Assembly (NCBI GenBank): GCA_025602915.1
Contig: JAHLJZ010000183.1
Span: 1-12,857 of the forward strand
Length of the DNA: 12,857 bases
DNA from: Paraphysoderma sedebokerense
Lineage: Eukaryota > Blastocladiomycota > Physodermatomycetes > Physodermatales > Physodermataceae
Direction of reading: 5' to 3'
A program made the position numbers and the translations under genes. The notes beneath the pieces were generated by a model. It was not told the origin of the DNA. It did no database searches and saw only the letters and a program-made list of their open reading frames with translations. Positions 1 through 9,110 of this stretch are shown in pieces (position 1 is the stretch's first letter; each line of letters opens with the position of its first letter).

Positions 1-718
1 CAGTTCACATCAATGATAGTATCACATAAAGCACAGTCAGCAAGAGATCGGGAGTAAGCGTGAACTCCTTGCCCTGCATGCTCGTCGACCTTATGTGACA
101 CCCATAATTGAAAGAACCATGTAGGATCTCGTCTGGAAAAGAGGAATTAAGAAAAAAAGTAGTCGTAATTTTGAAGACTGTGAAGTTGGGCCTAGAGCTC
201 AAATCAGGAAATGAATAAACAAATTCTTTGTTTGAAAGCGTGCTTTCCGACAAAACCTCATGCAATTCTATTTAAGGAGAAGGGGTGAGCTTGAGTTGAA
301 GATTCAAATTCGGCTATTGTGGTTACTATTGGAGCGAACTTTGCAATGGGTAGGCTGGTTTGTGCACACGGTAGCGTTTCAACAGAATAGAATGAAGTAA
401 TCTTCTAACCAACAGTATACGCAACGAAAGGAAAGACATAGGGGAAACCGATAAATTTTCGAATTATTGTCAACTTGGCAGAACGGGGTTTCAAGGCCGC
501 CTTTTCTGTTGAATAAAAGGAAAGAATCGCAATTATTTTATACTTCAAATCAAGATGCTCTACAAGGATTCGGGAAGTTCCCACTGAAATCGAGTTGATA
601 TCATTCGCAAGGGATCAATGGAATACATCAAATATGGGTCAAGAGTTCACTTCACCCGGTGACCGAACACATTACCAGTTACCTCAGAACCACAATTCTA
701 AAGTCTTTTATACTCTCT
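1..718. other. No supported gene in left flank
   Basis: I see no convincing coding region, RNA gene or repeat here. An 86-codon frame on the minus strand (5-265) is open, but it matches no family I know and has no splice or promoter context. The composition is mixed and of moderate AT content, like intergenic fungal DNA or decayed transposon sequence. Confidence 0.4.
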
Positions 719-792
719 CGGTTCATCTGATTTAGAAATTTATATAAATTTGGTATGTTGCTCAGATGGAGAATCCGCTCAGGCCCTCACGT

Positions 793-818
793 CACGTGTG
801 CGGAAGGGAGGGTATAAA
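793..818 (+). promoter_or_regulatory. G-box/E-box plus TATA box
   Basis: The palindrome CACGTG (793-798), a bHLH/bZIP-type site, lies 14 bp upstream of a TATAAA (813-818) in a GGGTATAAAATCC context. A pyrimidine-rich, CA-rich stretch suited to transcription initiation follows from about 830. This is the classic geometry of a core promoter on the plus strand. No clear coding sequence follows; a splice-donor-like GTAAGC at 1200 could close an untranslated first exon. The motifs are visible, but promoter activity is inferred. Confidence 0.4.
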
Positions 819-1320
819 ATCCACGTCCATCCACTCATGCTCCTTCATCCGACTTCGACTTTCCTTCACCGCACAAGGGCTCAAACCAAAACCGATGCAT
901 CTCAAACCTCCTACAGAATCCTCTCTACACAAAATGTAGCGCACAGCTGTGCCTGGCAACGTTGGGTATCAATCAGCGGCTCGCATAAGGTTGTATCTAT
1001 ATTCATGCTTTGTCTCTCAACGCGTCGACTATTAGTTAACGTTGTATGTACCACTCTTCTGTCGCTCTAACACTGTTCTTAATAGATATCTTGGTAAACT
1101 AAGCCTTGCTTTCTTCGGTTGGATTTTCGTAGAGATTAATTCTGGCATTCTTCTGGCTCGCTGGATTGTCGCTGGATCTTCGTTTCACGGTTCGTTTAGG
1201 TAAGCGTCTCCCATTGAGCCAAGTTCCCTCAATTTCCGGGCTTGAAAATCCATAGTCACGATGGTACATAACTCATTTATTTCGTTTATTCCATTAACAA
1301 TAACTCTCAAACCGGCATTG
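819..1320 (+). other. Possible 5' untranslated region, no clear CDS
   Basis: This stretch downstream of the TATA box at 813 has only short open frames with no recognisable protein. A donor-like TTTAG/GTAAGC sits at 1199/1200, and an ATG at 1261 opens a 64-codon frame that runs into the diverged edge of the minisatellite. It may be the leader of a transcript reading into the repeats, or decayed DNA. Confidence 0.25.
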
Positions 1321-1620
1321 CTGGTGAAACTCTCCTTGGTTCATCAAGAAGGATTGCTTTGGAATCGTACTGCTCCAGGAACTCCCGTCCACGGTTGCTT
1401 TGGAACCGCATCATTGAAGGAACTCCGGTTGATTCATGAAGATAGGTTGCTTTAAAATCTCGTCGCTAAAGGAACACTCGTTGCTTTGCAACACTGTCGC
1501 TTTTGAATCTCGTCGCTGAAGGAACCCTGTTGAACCGAACGCCTACTTTGTCGCGCCTACTTTGTCGCGCCTACTTTGAACCGAACGCCTACTTTGTCGC
1601 GCCTACTTTGAACCGAACGC

Positions 1621-1941
1621 CTCAGTTGCTAAAACCCAGTTGCTTTAGAACCCTGTCGCTTTGGAACCCTGTTGCTAATACTTTGAACCGAACGCCTACT
1701 TTGTCGCGCCTACTTTGAACCGAACGCCTCAGTTGCTAAAACCCAGTTGCTTTAGAACCCTGTCGCTTTGGAACCCTGTTGCTAATACTTTGAACCGAAC
1801 GCCTACTTTGTCGCGCCTACTTTGAACCGAACGCCTCAGTTGCTAAAACCCAGTTGCTTTAGAACCCTGTCGCTTTGGAACCCTGTTGCTAATCAGTTGC
1901 TAAAACCCAGTTGCTTTAGAACCCTGTCGCTTTGGAACCCT
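1621..1941. repeat. 107-bp higher-order repeat
   Basis: The motif CTCAGTTGCTAAAACCC starts at 1621, 1728 and 1835, giving a 107-bp period. Each unit contains the TTTAGAACCCTGTCGC and TTTGGAACCCTGTTGC blocks, followed by the 18-bp and 14-bp modules. A shorter, 57-bp step to about 1894 shows a unit that has lost the 18/14-bp modules. Confidence 0.85.
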
Positions 1942-2051
1942 GTTGCTAATACTTTGAACCGAACGCCTACTTTGAACCGAACGCCTACTTTGTCGCGCCT
2001 ACTCTAATGGAACCCAGTTGCTAATGAAACTCTCTTTGAACCGAACGCCTA

Positions 2052-2307
2052 CTTTGTCGCGCCTACTTTGTCGCGCCTACTCTAATGGAACCCAGTTGCT
2101 AATGAAACTCTCTTTGTCGCGCCTACTTTGTCGCGCCTACTCTAATGGAACCCAGTTGCTAATGAAACTCTCTTTGTCGCGCCTACTTTGTCGCGCCTAC
2201 TCTAATGGAACCCAGTTGCTAATGAAACTCTCTTTGTCGCGCCTACTTTGTCGCGCCTACTCTAATGGAACCCAGTTGCTAATGAAACTCTCTTTGTCGC
2301 GCCTACT
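2052..2307. repeat. 60-bp perfect tandem repeat, about 4.3 copies
   Basis: An exact 60-bp period is visible: the blocks starting at 2101, 2161 and 2221 are letter-for-letter identical, and the match extends from 2052 to 2307. Each unit holds two TTTGTCGCGCCTAC modules, then CTAATGGAACCCAGTTGC and AATGAAACTCTC. The next unit (from about 2292) drops one 14-bp module, giving a 46-bp variant. Because 60 is a multiple of three, the array is open in one frame as a 20-residue repeat, which I do not treat as a gene. Confidence 0.95.
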
Positions 2308-2455
2308 CTAATGGAACCCAGTTGCTAATGAAACTCTCTTTGAACCGAACGCCTACTTTGAACCGAACGCCTACTTTGAACCCTGTTGCTAATGAAACTC
2401 TGTCGCTTTAGAACCCTGTTGCTAATGGAACCCAGTTGCCGCGCCTCAGTTGCTA

Positions 2456-3253
2456 ACCCTGTTGCTTTGAAACTCTGTCGCTTTGGAATTTCGTCGCTGA
2501 AGGAACTCCCATTGATTCATGAAGAGAGGTTGCTTTGGAACCCTGCTGCAGTTGCTTTCTTTTTATTGAATATTGGTTTTGATTTTGCTTATTTATTCTG
2601 CCTTTTAACATCCTCTCTTGGAGTGACGTTTCTATTTTCTATGTGTACCTTTTTCCTTTTTGTTTTCTTCACTTTTTTTTGGAAGTTTTTTCATTTTTTT
2701 CCCTCATATATGCACGTCAATTTACCTCATCATCCTCTGTAGGTTGGCGAGCATATATAAGGGGCAGAATTTATATAAGATTTGCCGCCTGAGCATGCAG
2801 TTCTGGATAGTTTCCAAATAGACGGTAGTGGCTTTGTTTTCAAGTGTCAGATTTGCATATGATTTTCAAAAATCATTTGAGCATTCCAAAGAGTAAAGTA
2901 TAAATAAATCAAAGTGAGACCGGGCTTGCTTAAAGCACTATTTATTCTCTCATTTTCCAAGAGACAGAAGGATGAAGCAAAGTCTTTAAATGTGATTGCT
3001 CTCGGTATATGATAACTTGTCGATAGTGTCCCAACCTGGAGATTCCACCGACATGAAATTCCACAAGACACGGTCAAACCCATAGCGTTTGTAGTCAGCA
3101 GGTGAAAAAACTTTTCAGAATAACTTGCAGCAACTATTTTTGTTAAAAGGCAAGGTTTAAGATATTCATTCTCGTTCGAAGCCTTTAATCAAAAAGCGAC
3201 TCTCCCAGTGTTCTTGGCTTAACTCGTAATTTCTGCGTCAACATTGCGTGTTT
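2456..3253 (+). repeat. TATA-containing dispersed repeat, copy 1 (intact)
   Basis: Bases 2456-3206 recur at 9529-10279 (offset 7073) with only two differences found by eye, near 3145 and 3185. Bases 3207-3253 recur at 12811-12857. The repeat begins in diverged minisatellite motifs. It contains a long T-rich stretch (2628-2706), a TATA box (2754-2761) and an AATAAA (2903-2908). Promoter followed by poly(A) signal would suit the U3-R-U5 order of an LTR, but I cannot define TG...CA ends, a primer-binding site or target duplications. It could also be the start of a 7,073-bp tandem segment. This copy preserves the uninterrupted junction (ACTCTCCC at 3199-3206) that is split in the second copy. Confidence 0.9.
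2754..2761 (+). promoter_or_regulatory. TATA box in repeat copy 1
   Basis: TATATAAG lies in a GCATATATAAGGGGC context just after an extended T-rich tract, and a second TATATAAG-like motif follows at about 2773. Initiation would be expected some 30 bp or more downstream. No open gene starts close by; gene A is 1.4 kb away. It may be the internal promoter of the repeat itself. Confidence 0.4.
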
Positions 3254-3265
3254 GGTGTCAAACAC
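3248..3265. repeat. Short perfect hairpin at repeat edge
   Basis: GTGTTTG and CAAACAC form a 7-bp perfect stem around a GTGT loop. It begins right where the alignable part of the second copy (window end, 12857) runs out. Its role is unknown; it may mark the end of the repeat. Confidence 0.4.
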
Positions 3266-4012
3266 TGGCGTGGTGAACACGATGGCTGTTTATTTTGAGG
3301 AATACATCAGAGTGTCAATGTTTCTGACTTTTATGGATATCAACATTGCACCATACACTATTTGCAGAGGTGCATCAAGTTTCGTTGTTCCCAAAGGCTC
3401 TAGGTCAACGAATAACAGCGACATTGCAAACGAGTTACCGCCGACTGCAACCAAATACTGGAGTGAGTGTCGAGGGCCCATTCCTCGCTCGCTGAAGTTA
3501 TATCACCTCTGTTAACTACACTACTGTCACCGCAACGTATCTGTACAGTGAAGAAGCGCTGGAAAACTCTTAGTCCCTTTTGTTTGAGCTAATAGAACTC
3601 TCTCTTTTTGGCATGCTTCTGAGTATTGCGCATCACCATAATTGTCAATGCAGGGAACACTGAGGTATTACATTTGAGTGAACAAAACTTAGGTTTGAGT
3701 GAACAAATATGTTTTATTAGTAGTTTTCAATGATACTGGAGTGTTTCAGTCGTATTACGTCTGGTGGGCAGACGGCAAAGTGTCGCCGTACTGTGTACAA
3801 CACCATAAATCAAACGGAGTACAGGAAGATGCGATCGTCCAGGGTATAACGTTTTGATATGGATGTCCCATAGTACACAATCAGCATAGATGCAGCATCG
3901 ACATTATTGCTAGCAATTCATTATTACGCAAATATCAATGATATAACGCACAATTACAGTCAGACGCGCCGTCGCATTGACGATGAAAACGGAAATCCAA
4001 GTTTGTTTATCA
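3266..4012. other. Intergenic region upstream of gene A
   Basis: No gene is supported. Short frames on both strands (3290-3481 minus and 3252-3515 plus) overlap each other, match nothing I know and lack good starts. The right part probably holds the upstream promoter of gene A. The only striking structure is the 14-bp direct repeat listed at 3673-3707. Confidence 0.4.
3673..3707. repeat. 14-bp direct repeat, 21-bp spacing
   Basis: TTTGAGTGAACAAA occurs at 3673-3686 and again at 3694-3707, exactly 21 bp apart, about two helical turns. It lies about 430 bp upstream of the gene A start and could be a paired protein-binding site or a simple local duplication. Confidence 0.5.
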
Positions 4013-4055
4013 TTCTTCCTCCTCCTTCCTCCTCCTTCCTCCTTCTCCTTTTCCC
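4013..4055 (+). promoter_or_regulatory. Pyrimidine tract upstream of gene A
   Basis: This is an uninterrupted 43-nt run of C/T containing several TCCTCC units, followed by more C/T-rich sequence to about 4075. CT-rich tracts just upstream of the start codon are frequent in fungal promoters, near transcription starts. The 80 bp between it and the ATG at 4138 would be the leader. Repeated TCCTCC blocks could also adopt triplex structure. Promoter function is inferred. Confidence 0.4.
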
Positions 4056-4137
4056 ACGCTCCCTTTTTTTTCTTGCTAACAAACATTACCCGCCTTCCAC
4101 GCATCGTATCATCAGATCTAGATCAACTTATCTCTTC

Positions 4138-6212
4138 ATGGCATCCGAAATTTCCCAACAATTAGACCGTGCTCTCACCAAAGTACATTACAAAGCGACG
4201 AAAATAATCACTAAAAGTGTGCATAATGTTTATCAATGCGCAGAGGTAGTGCGACTGGTGGTGCAAAAGAAAATTCAAAGGCCGAACGTCGACTCTCCTA
4301 CAGAGAGGCAAGTCCTCCAAAATACAGCTAAGCTGTATTTCAAGGATGACGGCTCCACGGAAGCCGACTCCTTCAAGCAACGAATTCAACAATTAAACAA
4401 CATTCTCAAAGAAATAAAAAAGATCCAACGGGACCCCAACTCAGTTTATACTGGGCTAATCGAGGTAAGCTTTCAAGTTGAAAAACTGGGGACGCCACTT
4501 TTGGTGCATGTGAGCTAATTTGCGAATGTTTGCGGACAATTATGTCCTTATCATCAGATCATATCGCACCATCATCAACCTCATTCCTTAACCTATGTGA
4601 CCGACTTTTACGACTATTGTATGTGTCACCTGCCTGCATAACTAGTTAGACGACCTGCCTCGACCAGTGGCACTGTTAACCCTACTTATCTTCATCTCCA
4701 ATAGGTAGCCTTCAAGTCGCGTTGCAGGACAAGATTCCAATTGTAGGAAACATCTTTGATTGAAAAACTCGTAATACTTTTCCAAATACGTTTCACTTAC
4801 TGCCGATGAATTCTTCTTTTTTAGAGTTTCAGCCACCTGATACAAGATTTATTTAGCGCTACGCAAACAATGCGGTCAGCGAAATTCATACATAACAACA
4901 TAAAGCCGACTTCTTTAATCATGAAACCGAACGATCGGTTCGCATTGAGTATGTCTTCAATATGCTTCTTACTGTCAGCCCGCCTTGATTGTTTCGGCTC
5001 ATATTCATTCTTCTCAAAAGCTTCGTTTGAGTACGCTGTTCCTTTGAACGGATCTCACTCCTTAGTACCAACGATCAGTGTATTCTCCTCACGGCGCATG
5101 GTAGTTATGGATCTTATGTTCATCAATGCCAATGTATCTATTCAAGCCAGCTGACGAATTCCCTTATTCCCACAGAGAGAAGCAGCTGGCAAGAAGCAGC
5201 ATCACATTGCCGAAACGTCGGACGATGAATTCGCCATTGCCGCTGTTGTGGCGATTGTACTCACTGGAGGAGATTGCTTTGACGCAACGGTGAGTCTATC
5301 TTGGATTTCAGCAGCATTTAAGCATTGGTTGCGATGGTCGACTGACACCATTAATAGCTCAATTTGACCGATTTCCAGAGTGACGTTGACAACTTTGCAA
5401 AGTTGTTGCTGCGAGAGTCTAAGGTCACCTCGGAGGCTTGCCGATTATTCTACTCGTTTCTAGAGATCCCGCTTCCGCTGCCCGAACCGTCGCCTAAGCT
5501 TCCTCGACCTCGGTACCGAAACTCGACGTTCTTCCAAATATCATTCCTACCAAAATTCAACTACGAAGTACAAGATCAGGTCAGCATAGAAGAGATGGTC
5601 GCCCATCTTTTTGAGAAGATACTCCGAACGAGAGTTAACTACAGCATTGCAGTTACTCACCAACGCAGAATAGAACGTTCGGTGCTTCCCCTTACTTTAA
5701 GATACCGATGTGTCGTTGAAGTTGACAACGAGACTGGAAAGGTGGAAGACTTGTTAAATTTCAAATTCCGCAACCTCCCCAAAACACATCGGGTACAAAT
5801 GACACGGTATCAGCCGGATCCACCACCTCATCGAGTGACAAGACAGAAATACTGTCCTAAGGACAGGCAAGTTCTCAATATTATCTTGCAGCCAGGGGCC
5901 GGTCTTCCCCGTTTCCTCTTCAGTCTCAAGCCCCGGTCCCGTCACGTCGATTATAGCGCGGTTGCGCTCTATGTGTTTAAAATTCTACTGAATGTGGAAG
6001 TCAGCAAAATAGACATCAAGGATACCTATTCGTGCCTGAGCCCCGAATTTCAGATGCCAAAATTACCCAGAAGTGACTCAGACAAACCATTCTGGTTCGG
6101 AGTACGTTTTGAGGAGAGATCATTGGCGAGGAAGAAGCAAGAGATTCTCGATGCAGCCAGAAAGTTGAATCTTGGTGAGCAGTGCCACATATACATTGTT
6201 GGAAGTGAGTGA
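4138..6212 (+). CDS. Gene A: unrecognised protein, three exons, about 431 aa
   Basis: I do not recognise this family. Proposed exons are 4138-4464, 5176-5289 and 5358-6212, all joined in phase 0. Donors are GTAAGC (4465) and GTGAGT (5290). CTGAC branch sites sit at 5151 and 5342. An acceptor at 5378 also keeps frame, but would make the second intron 89 bp instead of 68. ATG 4138 (MASEISQQLD) is the only in-frame ATG of the first exon. Exon 1 is rich in amphipathic helix. Exon 2 holds a short hydrophobic stretch (AIAAVVAIVLTGG). Exon 3 has a proline-rich patch (PLPLPEPSPKLPRPR), then a mixed alpha/beta-looking region, and ends HIYIVGSE-stop. No signal peptide, catalytic motif or zinc cluster is visible. 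The 3' end is uncertain: a good donor (GTGAGT, 6205) overlaps the stop, so the gene could splice onward. Intron 1 (711 bp) is ten times longer than the others here and contains kinase-like debris. Exons 2-3 are duplicated at 7316-8352. Confidence 0.6.
4825..5154 (+). pseudogene. Decayed casein kinase 1-like fragment (left copy)
   Basis: A 109-codon open frame begins right after an acceptor-like TTCTTTTTTAG and ends at TGA 5152-5154. Residues 21-33 read FIHNNIKPTSLIM, closely matching the CK1 catalytic loop pattern FIHRDIKPxNFLM in spacing and hydrophobicity. PLNGSHSLVPT (73-83) and SRRMVVMDLMF (89-99) recall the CK1 segments YRExKxLTGT and QSRRDDLESLGYVLMYF. The catalytic Asp is Asn, the DFG triplet is not preserved, and the N- and C-lobes are missing. 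It is therefore a dead fragment rather than a working kinase. It lies inside gene A intron 1, and its stop overlaps the presumed branch site. The kinase match is by eye; chance similarity is possible. Confidence 0.42.
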
Positions 6213-6950
6213 CGAGTTACTGAGAAATGAAGCAATTTAACGTGGCGAGGATGTTTGCCATATAAAAAATGGCGGTGCGAGATGAAAATTCTTCCTTTGT
6301 TCAATTTGTACAGCTGCTTTTTCTCTTCTGTTTGTTTGGTCGGTACTTACGTTCATGAATTGTCACGCCGGTGCGATTTGCCCAATGCTTCCAAAATCTC
6401 TTTCTTTGAACTAATTTCCACTTAGCAAAATTTCTGCCTGCTTAAGATAGGGTTTCTTTTCTATACATGATATTTCTGTTGCTCCATGATTTCCGGTTCT
6501 CCTTAGTGGTCGGGACAACAGCGTTTAACCTTTTCTTCTTTATCTTTATTCTTTCCGCTCATGCTAATCTTTTTTAACCTTGAACTGATCTGTGTGATCT
6601 AACGCCTCTTGTATCGGTTCCGTGCTTGTGTGAATAAATGACATATGTTGTATCTCAACCTGCCGCCATTTTATTGAGCAGCATGTGCCGCAACCAAATC
6701 TTGTTGCTTTACGATTGCTGGTGCTTTGGCGAATGTAGCACATCAAAACTAATCAAGGATAAAATGTTATTTGATTTGCTATATATTCATTTCAGCTTGA
6801 CTATATCACGTTCATCGGACAACCCGAATCCCTCTGCAGCACAGGAGAGTTGCCTCTCTTTAGTCTTTGAACTCTATCACAAAAGGCAACAAGTATGGTG
6901 ACATCAATACCATAGAGTTGAAATGCGCCGACTTGACCGATTCCTGACTT
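6213..6950 (+). other. 3' flank of gene A, possible UTR or extra exons
   Basis: An AATAAA at 6633-6638 could end the gene A transcript. Alternatively, the donor at 6205 may splice on. From an acceptor-like ATTTCAG at 6795 the frame LDYITFIGQPESLCSTG is open for 24 codons. After a second acceptor-like CTCTTTAG, another frame contains NKYGDINTIELKCADLTDS and stops. Phase does not fit a simple join from 6205 to 6796, so I leave these out of the gene model. The stretch also holds T/C-rich sequence at 6390-6580. Confidence 0.35.
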
Positions 6951-6964
6951 TTCTTCTTTTTTAG

Positions 6965-7294
6965 AGTTTCAGCCACCTGATACAAGATTTATTTAGCGCT
7001 ACGCAAACAATGCGGTCAGCGAAATTCATACATAACAACATAAAGCCGACTTCTTTAATCATGAAACCGAACGATCGGTTCGCATTGAGTATGTCTTCAA
7101 TATGCTTCTTACTGTCAGCCCGCCTTGATTGTTTCGGCTCATATTCATTCTTCTCAAAAGCTTCGTTTGAGTACGCTGTTCCTTTGAACGGATCTCACTC
7201 CTTAGTACCAACGATCAGTGTATTCTCCTCACGGCGCATGGTAGTTATGGATCTTATGTTCATCAATGCCAATGTATCTATTCAAGCCAGCTGA
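6965..7294 (+). pseudogene. Decayed casein kinase 1-like fragment (right copy)
   Basis: Identical to the fragment at 4825-5154: FIHNNIKP catalytic-loop remnant, lost DFG, paired Arg motif, TGA end. The acceptor-like TTAG just before it is now preceded by the end of the left copy instead of gene A intron sequence. Confidence 0.42.
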
Positions 7295-7315
7295 CGAATT
7301 CCCTTATTCCCACAG

Positions 7316-8352
7316 AGAGAAGCAGCTGGCAAGAAGCAGCATCACATTGCCGAAACGTCGGACGATGAATTCGCCATTGCCGCTGTTGTGGCGATTGTAC
7401 TCACTGGAGGAGATTGCTTTGACGCAACGGTGAGTCTATCTTGGATTTCAGCAGCATTTAAGCATTGGTTGCGATGGTCGACTGACACCATTAATAGCTC
7501 AATTTGACCGATTTCCAGAGTGACGTTGACAACTTTGCAAAGTTGTTGCTGCGAGAGTCTAAGGTCACCTCGGAGGCTTGCCGATTATTCTACTCGTTTC
7601 TAGAGATCCCGCTTCCGCTGCCCGAACCGTCGCCTAAGCTTCCTCGACCTCGGTACCGAAACTCGACGTTCTTCCAAATATCATTCCTACCAAAATTCAA
7701 CTACGAAGTACAAGATCAGGTCAGCATAGAAGAGATGGTCGCCCATCTTTTTGAGAAGATACTCCGAACGAGAGTTAACTACAGCATTGCAGTTACTCAC
7801 CAACGCAGAATAGAACGTTCGGTGCTTCCCCTTACTTTAAGATACCGATGTGTCGTTGAAGTTGACAACGAGACTGGAAAGGTGGAAGACTTGTTAAATT
7901 TCAAATTCCGCAACCTCCCCAAAACACATCGGGTACAAATGACACGGTATCAGCCGGATCCACCACCTCATCGAGTGACAAGACAGAAATACTGTCCTAA
8001 GGACAGGCAAGTTCTCAATATTATCTTGCAGCCAGGGGCCGGTCTTCCCCGTTTCCTCTTCAGTCTCAAGCCCCGGTCCCGTCACGTCGATTATAGCGCG
8101 GTTGCGCTCTATGTGTTTAAAATTCTACTGAATGTGGAAGTCAGCAAAATAGACATCAAGGATACCTATTCGTGCCTGAGCCCCGAATTTCAGATGCCAA
8201 AATTACCCAGAAGTGACTCAGACAAACCATTCTGGTTCGGAGTACGTTTTGAGGAGAGATCATTGGCGAGGAAGAAGCAAGAGATTCTCGATGCAGCCAG
8301 AAAGTTGAATCTTGGTGAGCAGTGCCACATATACATTGTTGGAAGTGAGTGA
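7316..8352 (+). pseudogene. Gene A', duplicated exons 2-3 without exon 1
   Basis: Exons 7316-7429 and 7498-8352 repeat gene A exons 2 and 3 exactly, with the same splice sites and the same TGA (8350-8352). There is no copy of exon 1 or of the promoter, so it cannot be expressed as the same protein alone. If gene A splicing continues past 6205, transcripts could include these exons a second time. The absence of any mutation means the copy is very young, under strong gene conversion, or an assembly artefact. Confidence 0.65.
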
Positions 8353-9110
8353 CGAGTTACTGAGAAATGAAGCAATTTAACGTGGCGAGGATGTTTGCCA
8401 TATAAAAAATGGCGGTGCGAGATGAAAATTCTTCCTTTGTTCAATTTGTACAGCTGCTTTTTCTCTTCTGTTTGTTTGGTCGGTACTTACGTTCATGAAT
8501 TGTCACGCCGGTGCGATTTGCCCAATGCTTCCAAAATCTCTTTCTTTGAACTAATTTCCACTTAGCAAAATTTCTGCCTGCTTAAGATAGGGTTTCTTTT
8601 CTATACATGATATTTCTGTTGCTCCATGATTTCCGGTTCTCCTTAGTGGTCGGGACAACAGCGTTTAACCTTTTCTTCTTTATCTTTATTCTTTCCGCTC
8701 ATGCTAATCTTTTTTAACCTTGAACTGATCTGTGTGATCTAACGCCTCTTGTATCGGTTCCGTGCTTGTGTGAATAAATGACATATGTTGTATCTCAACC
8801 TGCCGCCATTTTATTGAGCAGCATGTGCCGCAACCAAATCTTGTTGCTTTACGATTGCTGGTGCTTTGGCGAATGTAGCACATCAAAACTAATCAAGGAT
8901 AAAATGTTATTTGATTTGCTATATATTCATTTCAGCTTGACTATATCACGTTCATCGGACAACCCGAATCCCTCTGCAGCACAGGAGAGTTGCCTCTCTT
9001 TAGTCTTTGAACTCTATCACAAAAGGCAACAAGTATGGTGACATCAATACCATAGAGTTGAAATGCGCCGACTTGACCGATTCCTGACTTGGATAGTCGT
9101 GCAATCGATC
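8353..9110 (+). other. Duplicate of gene A 3' flank
   Basis: Holds the second AATAAA (8773-8778) and the second set of exon-like frames (from about 8936), as described for the left copy. After 9090 the sequence is no longer duplicated. No independent gene is seen. Confidence 0.5.

Larger units (their letters stand above)
1320..2560. repeat. Composite nested minisatellite
   Basis: The region is built from a few short modules reused in different orders: TTTGAACCGAACGCCTAC, TTTGTCGCGCCTAC, CAGTTGCTAAAACC, TTTGGAACCCTGTTGCTAAT and AATGGAACCCAGTTGCTAATG. The core (about 1525-2455) is nearly pure. The edges (1320-1525 and 2456-2560) carry diverged forms such as GTTGCTTTGGAA and TGTCGCTTTGGAA. Core modules repeat almost without mutation, which points to recent unequal exchange or replication slippage. 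Parts are open in one frame only because several periods are multiples of three, so I do not call a protein. The right edge runs into the 2456-3253 repeat, so the array may have grown from sequence inside that element. Confidence 0.9.
4811..6950. repeat. 2,140-bp tandem duplication, left copy
   Basis: The block starts at TTCTTCTTTTTTAGAGTTTC (4811) and ends at ATTCCTGACTT (6950), where the same start sequence begins again. Every line I compared is identical to the right copy. Breakpoints show no shared bases: GATGAA precedes the left copy and GGATAG follows the right one. It includes the 3' part of gene A intron 1, exons 2 and 3, and the 3' flank. Confidence 0.97.
6951..9090. repeat. 2,140-bp tandem duplication, right copy
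   Basis: This is a head-to-tail copy of 4811-6950 at offset 2140, with no difference seen. It lacks gene A exon 1 and the first part of intron 1, so it is an internal duplication of the gene rather than a second full gene. Confidence 0.97.

Noticed and set aside
5-265. 86-codon minus-strand frame
   Set aside because: Open and with an ATG, but no family match, splice context or promoter. Frames this long occur by chance.
750-1070. 106-codon plus-strand frame
   Set aside because: It runs across the CACGTG/TATA promoter elements and reads like non-coding text.
1503-2311. Series of repeat-encoded plus-strand frames (20-residue periodic peptide)
   Set aside because: Openness follows from tandem units that are multiples of three. 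Modules occur in other frames elsewhere in the array.
1320-2560. CRISPR array
   Set aside because: Units are contiguous tandem repeats without unique spacers, and the context is eukaryotic.
2386-2742. Plus-strand frame with a hydrophobic, Phe-rich tail (also 9513-9815)
   Set aside because: The apparent membrane segment is the translation of a T-rich DNA tract upstream of a TATA box.
2847-3083. Minus-strand frame inside the repeat (also 9920-10156)
   Set aside because: Conserved only because the repeat copies are nearly identical; no recognisable protein.
3252-3515. Overlapping plus and minus frames
   Set aside because: Both strands are open with no way to choose; no family match, and the plus frame lacks a proper ATG at its start.
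5754-6304. Minus-strand frames opposite gene A exon 3 (also 7894-8444)
   Set aside because: Shadows of the plus-strand coding exon.
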